Of a stretch of DNA of 64,000 bases, positions 46,353-55,741 are shown in pieces. Both the position numbers and the translations under genes were made by a program. Every line of letters begins with the position of its first letter. The first letter of the stretch is position 1. Source of the stretch: Nocardioides dokdonensis FR1436 (lineage in GTDB: Bacteria > Actinomycetota > Actinomycetes > Propionibacteriales > Nocardioidaceae); the NCBI RefSeq assembly GCF_001653335.1, contig NZ_CP015079.1, positions 4,154,001-4,218,000 on the forward strand, given 5' to 3'. The notes below the pieces were generated by a model. It ran no database searches. It worked only from the letters and a program-made list of their open reading frames with translations, and had not been told where the DNA came from.

Positions 46353-46769
46353 ATGTCGGCACCCACCTCCGAGGCCCGCACGGTCATCACCTTCGGGACC
46401 TTCGACGTCTTCCACGTCGGGCACCTGCGCGTCATCGAACGCGCGGCGGCCCTCGGCGACCGGCTCGTGGTGGGGGTCTCCGCCGACGAGCTGAACATCC
46501 GCAAGAAGGGCCGCGAGCCCGTCTTCAGCGAGGGCGAGCGGATGGCGATCGTCGCCGCGCTCAAGCCCGTGCACGCGGTCTTCCTCGAGGAGAGCCTCGA
46601 GCTCAAGCGTGAGTACATCCTCGAGCACGGCGCCCACGTGCTGGTGATGGGCGACGACTGGGAAGGCCGCTTCGACGAGTTCCGCGACATCTGCGACGTC
46701 GTCTACCTGCCGCGTACGCCCGCGATCTCGACCACCGCGCTCATCGAGAAGATCTCCGCCACCGGCTGA
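46353..46769 (+). CDS. cytidylyltransferase (glycerol-3-phosphate cytidylyltransferase-like)
   Basis: A 138-residue nucleotidyltransferase with the HxGH site (FGTFDVFHVGHLRVI), VGVSADELNIRKKGREPVFSEGERM, and the C-terminal RTPAISTTALIEKI corresponding to the RTxGISTT motif. This matches TagD/GCT enzymes that make CDP-glycerol for teichoic acids, or related FAD/HldE-type transferases. The substrate is not certain. Confidence 0.85.
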   Translation: MSAPTSEARTVITFGTFDVFHVGHLRVIERAAALGDRLVVGVSADELNIRKKGREPVFSEGERMAIVAALKPVHAVFLEESLELKREYILEHGAHVLVMGDDWEGRFDEFRDICDVVYLPRTPAISTTALIEKISATG

Positions 46770-46833
46770 GGCGTTTGTGCCTCTGCCCCGGGGGCAGGCT
46801 GCTCCCGACACCCTCCTGCCTGCAAGGAACCTC

Positions 46834-48444
46834 ATGCGCCGTCGCACCACCTCGCTCACCATGCTCGCCACGACGCTGGTCACGGTGGTGGCCACCGCGA
46901 TGAGCACGGGACTGGCGCCGGGCGCCACCGGGTCCGGATCGGCCGCGGCCGCGGCCTCGGCCCGCCCGCTGAGCGGCGCTGCCGCCAGCACCGGCCCGGA
47001 CCGGGTGCTGACGCGGGCGCGCTCCGCGCTCGGCCTGGAGGGCCAGGACCCGAAGTCCCGCGCCCCCGGGTCGCCCGTGGGTGAGCGCCGGGACGCGACC
47101 CTGGCGCTGCGGGACCTGGCCGTGGCCCTGCCCCAGCTCGACGCCGAGCAGCGCCGCGAGGGCGAGTCCCTCCTGGCCCGGCCCACCGACGGCAGCAGCG
47201 ACCCCATCGGCCAGGGCTACAGCAGCAGGTCCAAGAAGCTGTGCGGCGGCAACGTCTGCGTCCACTACGTCACCCAGGGCGCCGACGCCCCGCGGAACAA
47301 GAAGTGGGTCCGCACGACCCTGTCGGTGATGAACAAGGTCTGGAAGTTCGAGACCGGCAAGCTCGGCTACCGCACGCCGGTCAGCGACCGCAGCCTGCCG
47401 AAGAAGAAGAACGGCGGCAACGGCAAGTTCGACGTCTACCTCAAGGAGCTCAGCTCGCAGCGGCTGTACGGCTACTGCGCCCCCGAGTACGTCGTGAAGG
47501 GCAACAAGCGCCTGGCCAACGGCTACTGCGTGCTCGACGACGACTTCGCCAAGGCGGAGTACGGGCGCAAGCCGCTGGACACCCTGCGCGTCACGGCGGC
47601 CCACGAGTTCTTCCACGCGATCCAGTTCAACTACGACTACCGCGAGGACCGGTGGCTCATGGAGTCCACGGCCACGTGGATCGAGGAGCGCTTCGCCGAC
47701 GACGTCGACGACAACCGGCAGTACCTGAAGGTCGGCCAGGTCCGCGGCCCGCACAAGCCGCTGGACATCTTCGACACCACCTACGGCTACCACTACGGCA
47801 ACTGGGCCTGGTGGGAGTTCCTGAGCCAGAAGTACGGGAGCTCGATCGTGTCGAAGGTGTGGAAGCAGGCCGGGCAGTACCGCGGCGCCGGGCGCACCTA
47901 CTCCACCAAGGCCCTGACCCGGGTGCTCAAGAGCAAGCGGGGCTTCACGCGCGACTACGCCCAGTTCGCCGCGGTCAACAACAACCCGAAGCAGTTCTAC
48001 TCCGAGGGCAAGCACTGGCCCGAGGCCGTCAACATCGGCACCCTCGCGCTGTCCAAGTCCAGCCCCTCGGCCTCGAAGTCCGCGTCGGTGGACCACATGT
48101 CGGCCCAGAACATCGACATCACCCCGGCCAGCGAGATCAAGGGCAACGCCTGGCGGGTGCGGCTCTCGCTCGCGGGGCCGGGCGCCTCATCGAAGCCGAT
48201 GGCGGCCGTGCTCGTGCAGAACAAGCAGGGCCGGTGGGGCCAGAAGCTGATCCGCTTCAACCGCAAGGGCAAGGCGAAGGTCTCGGTGCCGTTCTCGGCC
48301 CGCAAGATCGACGCGGTCACGGTCTCGTTCGTCAACGCCTCGACCAGCTTCGACTGCAACGAGGGCCGGCCCTACTCCTGCTCCGGCATCGCCAAGCACG
48401 ACGACAAGCCGTTCCGGGTCGTGGCGAAGGCCTACCGGCGCTGA
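46834..48444 (+). CDS. secreted putative zinc metalloprotease
   Basis: A 536-residue exported protein. It has a signal peptide of about 45 residues (MRRRTTSLTMLATTLVTVVA), then a pro-like region, then a catalytic-looking domain with the zinc motif HEFFHAIQFNYDY (His257, Glu258, His261) and a downstream glutamate in WLMESTATWIEERF, possibly the third ligand (Glu277). This resembles MXAN_6640-type putative metalloproteases. Paired cysteines (CGGNVCVH, YCAPE and YCVL) suggest disulfides. AAGGA precedes the ATG at 46834. Confidence 0.8.
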   Translation: MRRRTTSLTMLATTLVTVVATAMSTGLAPGATGSGSAAAAASARPLSGAAASTGPDRVLTRARSALGLEGQDPKSRAPGSPVGERRDATLALRDLAVALPQLDAEQRREGESLLARPTDGSSDPIGQGYSSRSKKLCGGNVCVHYVTQGADAPRNKKWVRTTLSVMNKVWKFETGKLGYRTPVSDRSLPKKKNGGNGKFDVYLKELSSQRLYGYCAPEYVVKGNKRLANGYCVLDDDFAKAEYGRKPLDTLRVTAAHEFFHAIQFNYDYREDRWLMESTATWIEERFADDVDDNRQYLKVGQVRGPHKPLDIFDTTYGYHYGNWAWWEFLSQKYGSSIVSKVWKQAGQYRGAGRTYSTKALTRVLKSKRGFTRDYAQFAAVNNNPKQFYSEGKHWPEAVNIGTLALSKSSPSASKSASVDHMSAQNIDITPASEIKGNAWRVRLSLAGPGASSKPMAAVLVQNKQGRWGQKLIRFNRKGKAKVSVPFSARKIDAVTVSFVNASTSFDCNEGRPYSCSGIAKHDDKPFRVVAKAYRR

Positions 48445-49010
48445 GTGGTCAGGGGCCCGTCGACCAGGTCCCCGACGGCTCCCACGAGCCCCAGCGCCGC
48501 CTGGCCCACGGGCTGGGTGGCGCCGCCGCTCGCTGCGTCGAGCGTGCCGACGACCGTCGTCGCGACCGGCGTCAGCACCGACGACACGGGCCCGTCCGGC
48601 TCCGGCTCGCTGGGCTTGCCGGGGCCGGGAGCAGCGGGCGGCTGGACCGGGCCGGCGCCGGGCTCCGCACCGGGTGCGGCGCCGGGCGCTGAGGGGCCCG
48701 GGCCCGGGGCGTCCGGGACCGCGGGCGCGCTCGGTGCCGCAGCGCCGGATCCGACGCTGCGCCCCTGCGCGGGCGGGACGGCAGGAGCGAGCGTCGTACG
48801 AGGCTGGGGGCGCACTCGGACCCCGGGCAGCACGCGCTGCTCCGCGGACGACACGACGTCGCCGGTGCCGAGGTCGGGCAGCACGTCGACGACGGTGGTG
48901 GTCACGACCAGGGCGGCGACGAAGGCGGCCGCTCCGACGGCGACCCCGGTGTAGCCGAGACGGAGGTCCCGGTCGCGTCGGGTCCGCACCCGCGCTCGCC
49001 GCACCGTCAC
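48432..49010 (-). CDS. hypothetical membrane-anchored Pro/Ala-rich protein
   Basis: A product of 192 residues from the GTG at 49010, or 205 from 49049. A basic N-terminus (VRRARVRTRRDRDLRLG) precedes one TM (VAVGAAAFVAALVVTTTVV), a long disordered Pro/Gly/Ala segment and a final hydrophobic helix-like part. There is no known domain. Its 3' end overlaps the convergent metalloprotease gene by 13 bp. Low complexity makes this a moderate call. Confidence 0.5.
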   Translation of the reverse strand: MTVRRARVRTRRDRDLRLGYTGVAVGAAAFVAALVVTTTVVDVLPDLGTGDVVSSAEQRVLPGVRVRPQPRTTLAPAVPPAQGRSVGSGAAAPSAPAVPDAPGPGPSAPGAAPGAEPGAGPVQPPAAPGPGKPSEPEPDGPVSSVLTPVATTVVGTLDAASGGATQPVGQAALGLVGAVGDLVDGPLTTQRR

Positions 49011-49119
49011 GTCTGCCCCGTCCCTCGTCCTGGCCCCCAGCGCGCACACGTTAGCGCCCGTTCAGGGGGGCCGCAGGCGAACGACACCCGGTGTAGACAA
49101 TTCGTGACCAGCAGCGGGC

Positions 49120-49252
49120 CGAGCAGTCACTTTCGCACCATCGACGAGTCACTTCTGCACCATCCACCGGTCACGACCCTCCAGGGGCTGTTCCCGCGTG
49201 ACTGCTCGGTGGTGCAGAAATGACCGCTCGGTGGTGCAGAAGTGACCGCTCG
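49120..49252. repeat. 22-bp-phased inverted tandem array, locus B
   Basis: Units AGTCAC begin at 49125 and 49147 and GGTCAC at 49169, with cores TTTCGCACCA and TTCTGCACCA. The inverted units follow a 23-bp spacer: GTGACTGCTCGG at 49198, then GTGCAGAAATGACCGCTCG at 49212 and GTGCAGAAGTGACCGCTCG at 49234. Each step is 22 bp. The array ends 4 bp before the selD stop codon. The rest of 49011-49119 shows nothing. Confidence 0.85.
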
Positions 49253-49256
49253 CGCG

Positions 49257-50273
49257 TCAGCGCACCTGGATGTGGGGGGCGCGGGGGTCGGGGTGGGCGA
49301 CGATCTCGCCGACGACGGGGTGTCCGGGCAGCTCCCCCGCGACCAGCAGGCCGCCGGAGGTCTGGGCGTCGGCCAGCAGCACCAGCTCGTCCTCGCCGAC
49401 GCCGGCGTCGAGGTGCGGACGGACCCAGTCGAGGTTGCGCCGGCTGCCGCCGGGCACGAAGCCGGCGGCGTACGACGCCCGCGTCGGCTCCAGGTAGGGC
49501 ACGGCCGCCGCGTCGATCACGGCGCCGACGCCGCTGGCCCGGCACATCTTGTGCAGGTGGCCCAGCAGCCCGAAGCCGGTCACGTCGGTGGCGCAGACGG
49601 CGCCGGCGGCCAGTGCGGCGCGAGAGGCGTCGCGGTTGAGGGTGGTCATCACCTCGACCGCCTCGGCGAAGACCTCCCCGGTGGTCTTGTGCCGGTTGTT
49701 CAGCACCCCGAGGCCCAGCGGCTTGGTCAGGGTCAGCGGGGTGCCCGGGACGGCCGCGTCGTTGCGCAGCAGCCGGGCCGGGTCGGCGATCCCGGTGACC
49801 GCCAGGCCGTACTTGGGCTCGGGGTCGTCGATGCTGTGGCCCCCGGCCAGGAGGCACCCGGCCTCCGCACACACCGCCGCTCCCCCGCGCAGCACCTCGG
49901 CCGCGACCTCGAAGGGGATCCGGTCGCGCGGCCAGGCGAGCAGGTTGACCGCGACCAGCGGCTCCCCGCCCATCGCGTAGACGTCGGAGAGCGCGTTGGC
50001 CGCCGCGATCCGTCCCCAGTCGAAGGCGTCGTCGACCACCGGGGTGAAGAAGTCCGTGGTCAGCACGATCGCGCGCTCGCCGTCGAGGCGCACCACGGCC
50101 CCGTCGTCGCCGTGCTCGAGACCGACCAGCAGGTCGTCGCCGGCGGCCAGCGGCAGGCCGGACAGGACCCGTTCGAGCTCGCCGGGCGGCACCTTGCAGG
50201 CGCAGCCCCCACCGGAGGCGTACTGGGTCAGGCGCAGCGTCCCCGGGTCGCCGGGTGCAGGGTGTGTCGTCAC
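49257..50273 (-). CDS. selD: selenide, water dikinase (selenophosphate synthetase)
   Basis: Makes selenophosphate from selenide and ATP, the selenium donor for Sec-tRNA. 338 residues: an N-terminal redox motif YASGGGCACKVPP in which the active residue is Cys (not Sec), then TTDFFTPVVDDAFDWGRIAAANALSDVYAMGGEP, and GGHSIDDPEPKYGLAVTG. The GTG start overlaps the nrfD stop by 4 bp. It is the last gene of the fdh operon and works with selA, selB and tRNA-Sec encoded divergently. Confidence 0.95.
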   Translation of the reverse strand: MTTHPAPGDPGTLRLTQYASGGGCACKVPPGELERVLSGLPLAAGDDLLVGLEHGDDGAVVRLDGERAIVLTTDFFTPVVDDAFDWGRIAAANALSDVYAMGGEPLVAVNLLAWPRDRIPFEVAAEVLRGGAAVCAEAGCLLAGGHSIDDPEPKYGLAVTGIADPARLLRNDAAVPGTPLTLTKPLGLGVLNNRHKTTGEVFAEAVEVMTTLNRDASRAALAAGAVCATDVTGFGLLGHLHKMCRASGVGAVIDAAAVPYLEPTRASYAAGFVPGGSRRNLDWVRPHLDAGVGEDELVLLADAQTSGGLLVAGELPGHPVVGEIVAHPDPRAPHIQVR

Positions 50274-51250
50274 CCTGACAGGGTGCCGGATCCCGTCTCC
50301 GATGCGGCGGACCGGGCCGCCTCCTCGCGCGCCCGGATCCGCTCGCGCTGCGGCACGACGACGTACTTCGGGTCGCGGGCCGACTCCCGCCCGGCCTCGA
50401 AGACCGCGAAGCGCAGCGCCAGCGAGCCGGCCGAGTACGACGCGCCGGCCAAGCGACGCGCCCACGGACGGCCGCGACCGCTAGCACCGGCGGAGACCGC
50501 ACTGAGCCCGAGACCGGCCACGGTGAGCGCCCGCGACAGCCTCATGAGCCGACCCGCCAGCCCCTTCCCGTAGGGCTCGGCGAGCATGCCGAGCCGCTGC
50601 TCCATCCGGTGGCTGACACCCAGCTCGGCGACCGCGCCCACCGCGGCCATCCGGACCGCGGGCCCGGTCTCCGCGACGGGCGCGAGCAGCATCGCGGTGC
50701 CACCGGCCGCGGCAGCGGCGGAGCCGCCGAACACGAACGGCAGCTCGCGGTGCGCCTCGTGCCACACCGGGATCGCGGTGTTGGCGAACAGGGCGGCGGT
50801 GTAGGTGGCCAGCGGCGGCCCGAAGACGGCCGCGCCCAGGCCGGCCAGCCGCCCGAGCCGGGGCGCCACCCCTGTGACGTGGGAGGCCGCGGCGGCGCCG
50901 GCGAAGCTGCTGAAGGGAGCCAGGATGTAGGAGCCGACCGAGAGCGGCGAGGTCGGCTTGAAGACGCGCAGCATGTTGAGGAACCGCTCGGGACGCCCCA
51001 GGTCGTGGACCAGCGCGACCGTGCCGACCACCGCTCCCCCGGCAGCGGTGAGCCGGGTGACGCGCTCGAGACCGGGCAGACCGCTCAGCGCGGCACCCTC
51101 GGCGAGCAGCGCCGAGCCACCCGCGACCCCGCCGATCCACAGGTAGATCGGGACGTCAGGGGTCTTCCAGGTCGGTTCCTTGAGGATCGGGCGGCCGTAG
51201 TAGGACTCGAAGGTCGGCTCCGGGACCATCGACTGCTCGCCACGGCTCAC
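50270..51250 (-). CDS. NrfD/PsrC-type membrane subunit of formate dehydrogenase
   Basis: Quinone-reactive membrane anchor predicted to take electrons from the iron-sulfur subunit. 326 residues with multiple TM segments (LWIGGVAGGSALLAEGAA, LTAAGGAVVGTVALVHDLG, and others). The NrfD pattern PERFLNMLRVFKPTSPLSVGSYILA is clear. The GTG start (VSRGEQSMVPEP) overlaps the upstream gene by 4 bp. The C-terminal tail is basic and cytoplasmic in character. Confidence 0.9.
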   Translation of the reverse strand: MSRGEQSMVPEPTFESYYGRPILKEPTWKTPDVPIYLWIGGVAGGSALLAEGAALSGLPGLERVTRLTAAGGAVVGTVALVHDLGRPERFLNMLRVFKPTSPLSVGSYILAPFSSFAGAAAASHVTGVAPRLGRLAGLGAAVFGPPLATYTAALFANTAIPVWHEAHRELPFVFGGSAAAAAGGTAMLLAPVAETGPAVRMAAVGAVAELGVSHRMEQRLGMLAEPYGKGLAGRLMRLSRALTVAGLGLSAVSAGASGRGRPWARRLAGASYSAGSLALRFAVFEAGRESARDPKYVVVPQRERIRAREEAARSAASETGSGTLSG

Positions 51251-52224
51251 CGGCCCCACCGCCCGGCGAACGGCCTCCCCAGGAAGGAGGCGGCGCCGAC
51301 GCCGGCGAGCGCGACGGCCGCGGCCCCCACGTGGCGCCACATCGCGCCCAGGTCACGGGTCGTCACGATCGGGTCCGGCGGCAGTCCGTAGACCTCCGGC
51401 TCGTCCAGGAGCAGGAAGAACGCCCCGTCCCCGCCGACCCCGTCGTCAGGGTCGGCACCGTAGAGGCGGGCCACGTCGACGCCCTTGGCGTGCAGCTCCT
51501 CGACCCGGGCAGCGGCCCGCACCCGCAGCTCGTCGACCTCGCCGTACTGGATCGACTCGGTCGGGCAGGCCTGCGCGCACGCGGGGGTCTGGCCCTCCTT
51601 GAGCCGGTCGTAGCAGAGCGTGCACTTGAAGGCGCGGCCATCGGGCTTGCGCTGGTCGATGACGCCGTAGGGGCAGGCCGGGACGCAGTAGCCGCAGCCG
51701 TTGCAGATGTCCTCCTGGACCACCACGGTGCCGAACTCGGTGCGGAACAGGGAGCCGGTCGGGCACACGTCGAGGCAGGCAGCGTGGGTGCAGTGCTTGC
51801 ACACGTCGGAGGACATCAGCCAGCGCAGCCCGCTGTCCCCGGACTCCGTCGCCTGGTCCTCACCGTGCGGCAGCGTGACCTCGCGACCCGGCGGGCCGCT
51901 GCCGGGCATGCCGAGGTCGGTCACCTCCGGCGCCGGCTTCGCCCTCGAGGGCAGGGTCTTCTCCACGAACGCCACGTGGCGCCAGGTGCTGGCCCCGAGC
52001 TGCTGGGTGTTGTCGTAGGACATCCCGGTCAGCTGGTAGCCGTCGTCGGGGACCTCGTTCCACTCCTTGCACGCCACCTCGCAGGCCTTGCAGCCGATGC
52101 ACACCGAGGTGTCGGTGAAGAAGCCCATCCGCGGGGGGTGGTCCTCGTGGCCGGCGTCCCCGCTGACGTCGTCGAGGCGGCCCCAGAGGGACTCCGGGGA
52201 GAGGAACTCGCTCAACCTGCTCAC
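51247..52224 (-). CDS. formate dehydrogenase iron-sulfur subunit
   Basis: Electron-transfer subunit of 325 residues with four [4Fe-4S] ferredoxin-type cysteine clusters: CIGCKACEVACKEW, CKHCTHAACLDVCPTG, CNGCGYCVPACPYG, and CTLCYDRLKEGQTPACAQACP. A hydrophobic C-terminal helix (VGAAAVALAGVGAASFLG) probably anchors it to the membrane. The GTG start overlaps the fdhA stop by 4 bp, and it joins the NrfD subunit in the same way. Confidence 0.94.
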   Translation of the reverse strand: MSRLSEFLSPESLWGRLDDVSGDAGHEDHPPRMGFFTDTSVCIGCKACEVACKEWNEVPDDGYQLTGMSYDNTQQLGASTWRHVAFVEKTLPSRAKPAPEVTDLGMPGSGPPGREVTLPHGEDQATESGDSGLRWLMSSDVCKHCTHAACLDVCPTGSLFRTEFGTVVVQEDICNGCGYCVPACPYGVIDQRKPDGRAFKCTLCYDRLKEGQTPACAQACPTESIQYGEVDELRVRAAARVEELHAKGVDVARLYGADPDDGVGGDGAFFLLLDEPEVYGLPPDPIVTTRDLGAMWRHVGAAAVALAGVGAASFLGRPFAGRWGR

Positions 52225-55200
52225 GCCTGGGTGCCTCCGTCGTCGGGATGTGCGGTGGGGTGCCCGTCGAGGTGCTCGGGGCCGACGCCGGCGCGGCGCC
52301 GGTAGTCCTCGACGTACGCCGTGAGGGCCGCGCCGCGCGGGCGGCGGCCGGGCCGGATGTCGCAGGTGCCGACCTTGTCCTGGATGGAGACGTTGGGGTC
52401 CATCGTGACGTTGACCAGGTCGTTGGGCGAGTCGCCGGTGGTGATGCCGTTGCGGCCCCAGTGGTAGGGCAGGCCCACCTGCTCGACCCACTGCTGGCCC
52501 AGCCGCAGCGAGCGCAGCCGTTCGGTGACCAGCACCCGCGCCTCGATCGCGCTGCGGGCGGTCACGATGGTCACCCACTCGCCGTGCTCGAGGCCGCGCT
52601 CGGCGGCCAGGCGCGGCGAGACCTCGCAGAACGGCTCGGGCTGGAGCTCGGTGAGGTAGGGCAGCGTCCGGCTCATCGCCCCGGCCGTGTGGTGCTCGGT
52701 GAGCCGGTAGGTGGTGAAGACGTAGGGGAACACCTCGGAGAAGCTGGGGTTCATCGGGTTCGACGGGGTCGAGAGGTGCTTGCGCCCGGGGTTGTTCTGC
52801 TGGGCGTAGACCGGGTTGCGCACCGGCGACTCCGGTGGCTCGTAGTGGGCAGGCAGCGGACCGTCGGCCACCCCGACCGGCGAGAAGAGCCAGCCCTTGC
52901 CGTCGGTCTGCATCACGAACGGGTCCTGGCCACCGATCGCGTCCGGGCCCTTCGCGCCCGGCTCCGGCACGTGGTCGGGGGCGCGGTCGATGATGAAGTC
53001 GGGCACGTCCGAGCCGGTCCAGCGGCCCTCGTCGGGGTCCCACCACACGAGGCGCTTGCGCTCGCTCCACGGCGTGCCGTCCGGGGCGGCCGAGGCCCGG
53101 TTGTAGAGGATGCGTCGGTTGGCGGGCCAGGCCCAGCCCCACTCGGCGGCCACCTGGTCCTGCTCCCAGTGCGGGGTGCGGCGGCGCGACTGGTTGACCC
53201 CGTCGGCGTACACGCCGCAGTAGATCCAACACCCGCACGAGGTCGAGCCGTCTGCCTTGAGCTCGGTGTACGACGACAGCGGGGCGCCGTCGGGTCCGGT
53301 GCCGTTGATCTCCCTCAGCACCGCCTCGGGGTCGGGCTCGCCGTGCTCGTCGACCGGGTAGTCCCAGGCGAGGTCGAGCAGCGGGCGGTCCATCTCGTCG
53401 GTCGAGCCGGCCAGCTTGGCGCGGATCCGGTTGCCGAGGTCGACGTAGAACTCCAGCTCGCTCTGGCAGTCGTCCGGCGGCGGCACCGCCTGGTCGCGCC
53501 ACTGCAGCAGCCGCTGGGTCTGGGTGAAGGACCCGGACTTCTCGACGTGGTTGGCGGCGGGCAGGAAGAAGATCTCGGTGCCGATCTCCTCGGTGACCAG
53601 CTCGCCGGTCTCGATCTCGGGGCCGTCCTTCCAGAACGTGGCCGACTCGATCATCTGCAGGTCGCGCACCACCAGCCAGTCGAGGTTGGCCATGCCCAGG
53701 CGCTGCATCTTGCCGTTGGCCGAGCCCACCGCCGGGTTCTCCCCCACCAGGAAGTAGCCCTTGCACCGGCCCTCGATCTGCGCCTTGACGGTCGTGTACG
53801 TCGAGTGGTCGCCGGTGAGCCGCGGCAGGTAGTCGAAGCAGAAGTCGTTCTCGGCGGTGGCGGCGTCGCCCCAGTAGGACTTCAGCAGGCTGACGGCGTA
53901 GGAGCGGATCTCGCCCCAGAAACCGGCCTTGCCCTCGTCAGCCCGGACCCACTCGTCGACGCTCTGGTGGTGGTCGGCCAGCGGCATCGGCAGGTAGCCG
54001 GGCAGGATGTTGAACAGGGTCGGGATGTCGGTGGACCCCTGGATGCTGGCGTGCCCGCGCAGCGCCAGGATGCCGCCGCCGGGGCGGCCGATGTTGCCCA
54101 GCAGCAGCTGCAGGATCGAGGCGGTGCGGATGGTCTGCGCGCCGGTGGTGTGGTGGGTCCAGCCGACCGCGTAGGCCAGCGCGGTGGTGCGCTCGCGGCC
54201 GCTGTTGGCGGTGAGCGCGTCCGCGACCTGGCGCAGCTGCTCGGGGCTGATGCCGCAGGCCTGCTGCACCATCTCGGGGGTGTAGCGGGCGAAGTGCCGC
54301 TTGAGGATCTGGAAGACGCAGCGTGGGTGCTGCAGCGTCTCGTCGCGCGCGCCCTTCCAGCTCACCGGCGCCCCGCCGGAGCCGTGGCTCTCGGAGCGCG
54401 CCGCCTGGTGGGATCGCTTGGCGTCCTCGCCGGTCGCGGCCGAGTCCTTGTCCTCCCGCTGCTCGCGGTCCCGCTCGCGCTCCTCCGCGTTCATGTCCTC
54501 GGGAGGGTCGTAGCGCCAGCTGATCGGGTCGTAGAGGCCGGTCTCGGGGTCGAAGCCGGAGAACAGCCCGTCGAGGTCGTCGGGGCCCCGGTAGTCCTCG
54601 TCGATGAGGTTCGCGGCGTTGGTGTAGGCCACGACGTACTCGCGGAAGTCGAGGTCGTTGCTCAGCACGTGGTTGACCAGGCCGCCCAGGAACGCGATGT
54701 CGCTGCCGGCGCGGATCGGCACGTGCAGGTCGGAGACCGCCGAGGTGCGTGTGAACCGGGGGTCGACGTGGATGATCGTCGCCCCGCGGCGCTTGGCCTC
54801 CATGACCCACTGGAAGCCCACCGGGTGGGCCTCGGCCATGTTCGAGCCCTCGATGAGGATGCAGTCAGCGTTCTGGAGGTCCTGCAGGCTGGTGGTAGCC
54901 CCACCACGGCCGAACGAGGTACCCAGACCGGGCACCGTGGAGGAGTGTCAAATACGGGCCTGGTTCTCGATCTGGATCGCCCCCATGGCCGTGTAGAGCT
55001 TCTTCATGAGGTAGTTCTCCTCGTTGTCGAGGGTCGCTCCGCCGAGGCTCGCGATGCCGAGGGTGCGGCGGGTACGACGGCCGTGCTCGTCCTCCCACTC
55101 CCAGAACTGCTTGCGCGTGGCGATGACGCGGTCGGCGATCATGTCGATCGCGGTGTCGCGGTCGAGGTCCTCCCACTCGGTGCCGTGGGGGCGCCGGTAG

Positions 55201-55526
55201 CGGACCTTGGTGACCCGGCTCGAGGACGTGACGAGCTGCTTGCTGGCGCTGCCCTTGGGGCACAGGCGGCCCCGCGAGATCGGGCTGGCGGCGCTGCCCT
55301 CGATCTGGATGACCCGGTCGTCCTTGACGTAGACCTTCTGCCCGCAGCCGACCGCGCAGAAGGGGCACACCGAGTCGACGACCCGGTCGGCCTGCGCGGT
55401 GCGCGGCTCCAGGTCGCGACTGCGCCCGGACATCGCCGCCGCGCCGCGTCCCAGCTTGTCGCGGCCCAGCACCTGACGCACCAGCGGCCACCCGAGGAAC
55501 TGCTCCATGGGCCCAGCCTGCCCCAT
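52221..55526 (-). CDS. fdhA: selenocysteine-containing formate dehydrogenase, catalytic subunit
   Basis: Molybdopterin/tungstopterin enzyme oxidising formate to CO2. As a single frame with TGA at 54948-54950 read as selenocysteine it gives 1101 residues, with Sec193 in the context QARI-U-HSSTVPGLGTSFGRGG. The N-terminal cluster cysteines are C54, C57, C61 and C89 (CPFCAVGCGQ and RGRLCPKGS). Further MopB motifs are EGSNMAEAHPVGFQWVMEA and VDPRFTRTSA; the molydopterin dinucleotide domain is C-terminal. No twin-arginine signal is visible. The ATG at 55526 follows GAGGA; MEQF at 55508 is an alternative. Read naively, the gene would be split at the TGA. Confidence 0.95.
54918..54936 (-). promoter_or_regulatory. 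SECIS-like hairpin of fdhA
   Basis: In the mRNA, GGTGCCC and GGGTACC pair (7 bp, one G-T) around the loop GGTCT, starting 11 nt after the TGA. E. coli fdhF SECIS carries the same GGUCU loop motif that SelB recognises. Position and loop both fit. Confidence 0.8.
54948..54950 (-). other. TGA codon recoded as selenocysteine (Sec193)
   Basis: The in-frame TGA lies between ATT (Ile) and CAC (His). The flanking residues are those of Sec-containing formate dehydrogenases. The frame continues for 909 further codons with intact domains, and the complete Sec machinery is adjacent. Confidence 0.93.
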
Positions 55527-55595
55527 CTCGTCCTCGCTTGACCAGCACCCTGGGGGTGGGGGGCCAGCTGGTCGCCGCCCGGCTATGTTGAGCCC

Positions 55596-55690
55596 GGAGG
55601 CGTACCTCGTCTGGTGACGGGCACGGCCCTCAAAGCCGTTGTGACCGGGCATCCCGGTCAGGCGGGTTCGATTCCCGTCCGCCTCCGCCA
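55596..55690 (+). tRNA. selC: tRNA-Sec (anticodon TCA)
   Basis: Selenocysteine tRNA of 95 nt with encoded CCA. The acceptor GGAGGCG pairs with CGCCTCC (7 bp) plus an eighth, mismatched position. The D stem has 6 bp and a 4-nt loop (TGGT), typical of bacterial tRNA-Sec. The anticodon stem is ACGGC/GCCGT around CCTCAAA (anticodon TCA, with C at position 33). There is a long variable arm ACCGGG/CCCGGT, and a T arm with TTCGATT. It lies divergent from fdhA, 69 bp away, and upstream of selA. Confidence 0.95.
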
Positions 55691-55741
55691 GCGTTGCTGC
55701 ACGCCCCCGGGGACCCCGAGGGCGCCGTCGGGAGGAGAGCC

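Noticed and set aside
54935..54960. In-frame stop in fdhA as a pseudogene mutation
   Set aside because: The TGA lies precisely at the known Sec position, followed by a SECIS-like hairpin and with the full Sec machinery next door. The remaining 909 codons are intact.
52248..55541. 1097-codon open frame on the plus strand
   Set aside because: Antisense shadow of fdhA. It is biased low-complexity composition without any motif, and crosses the recoded TGA only because it is on the other strand.
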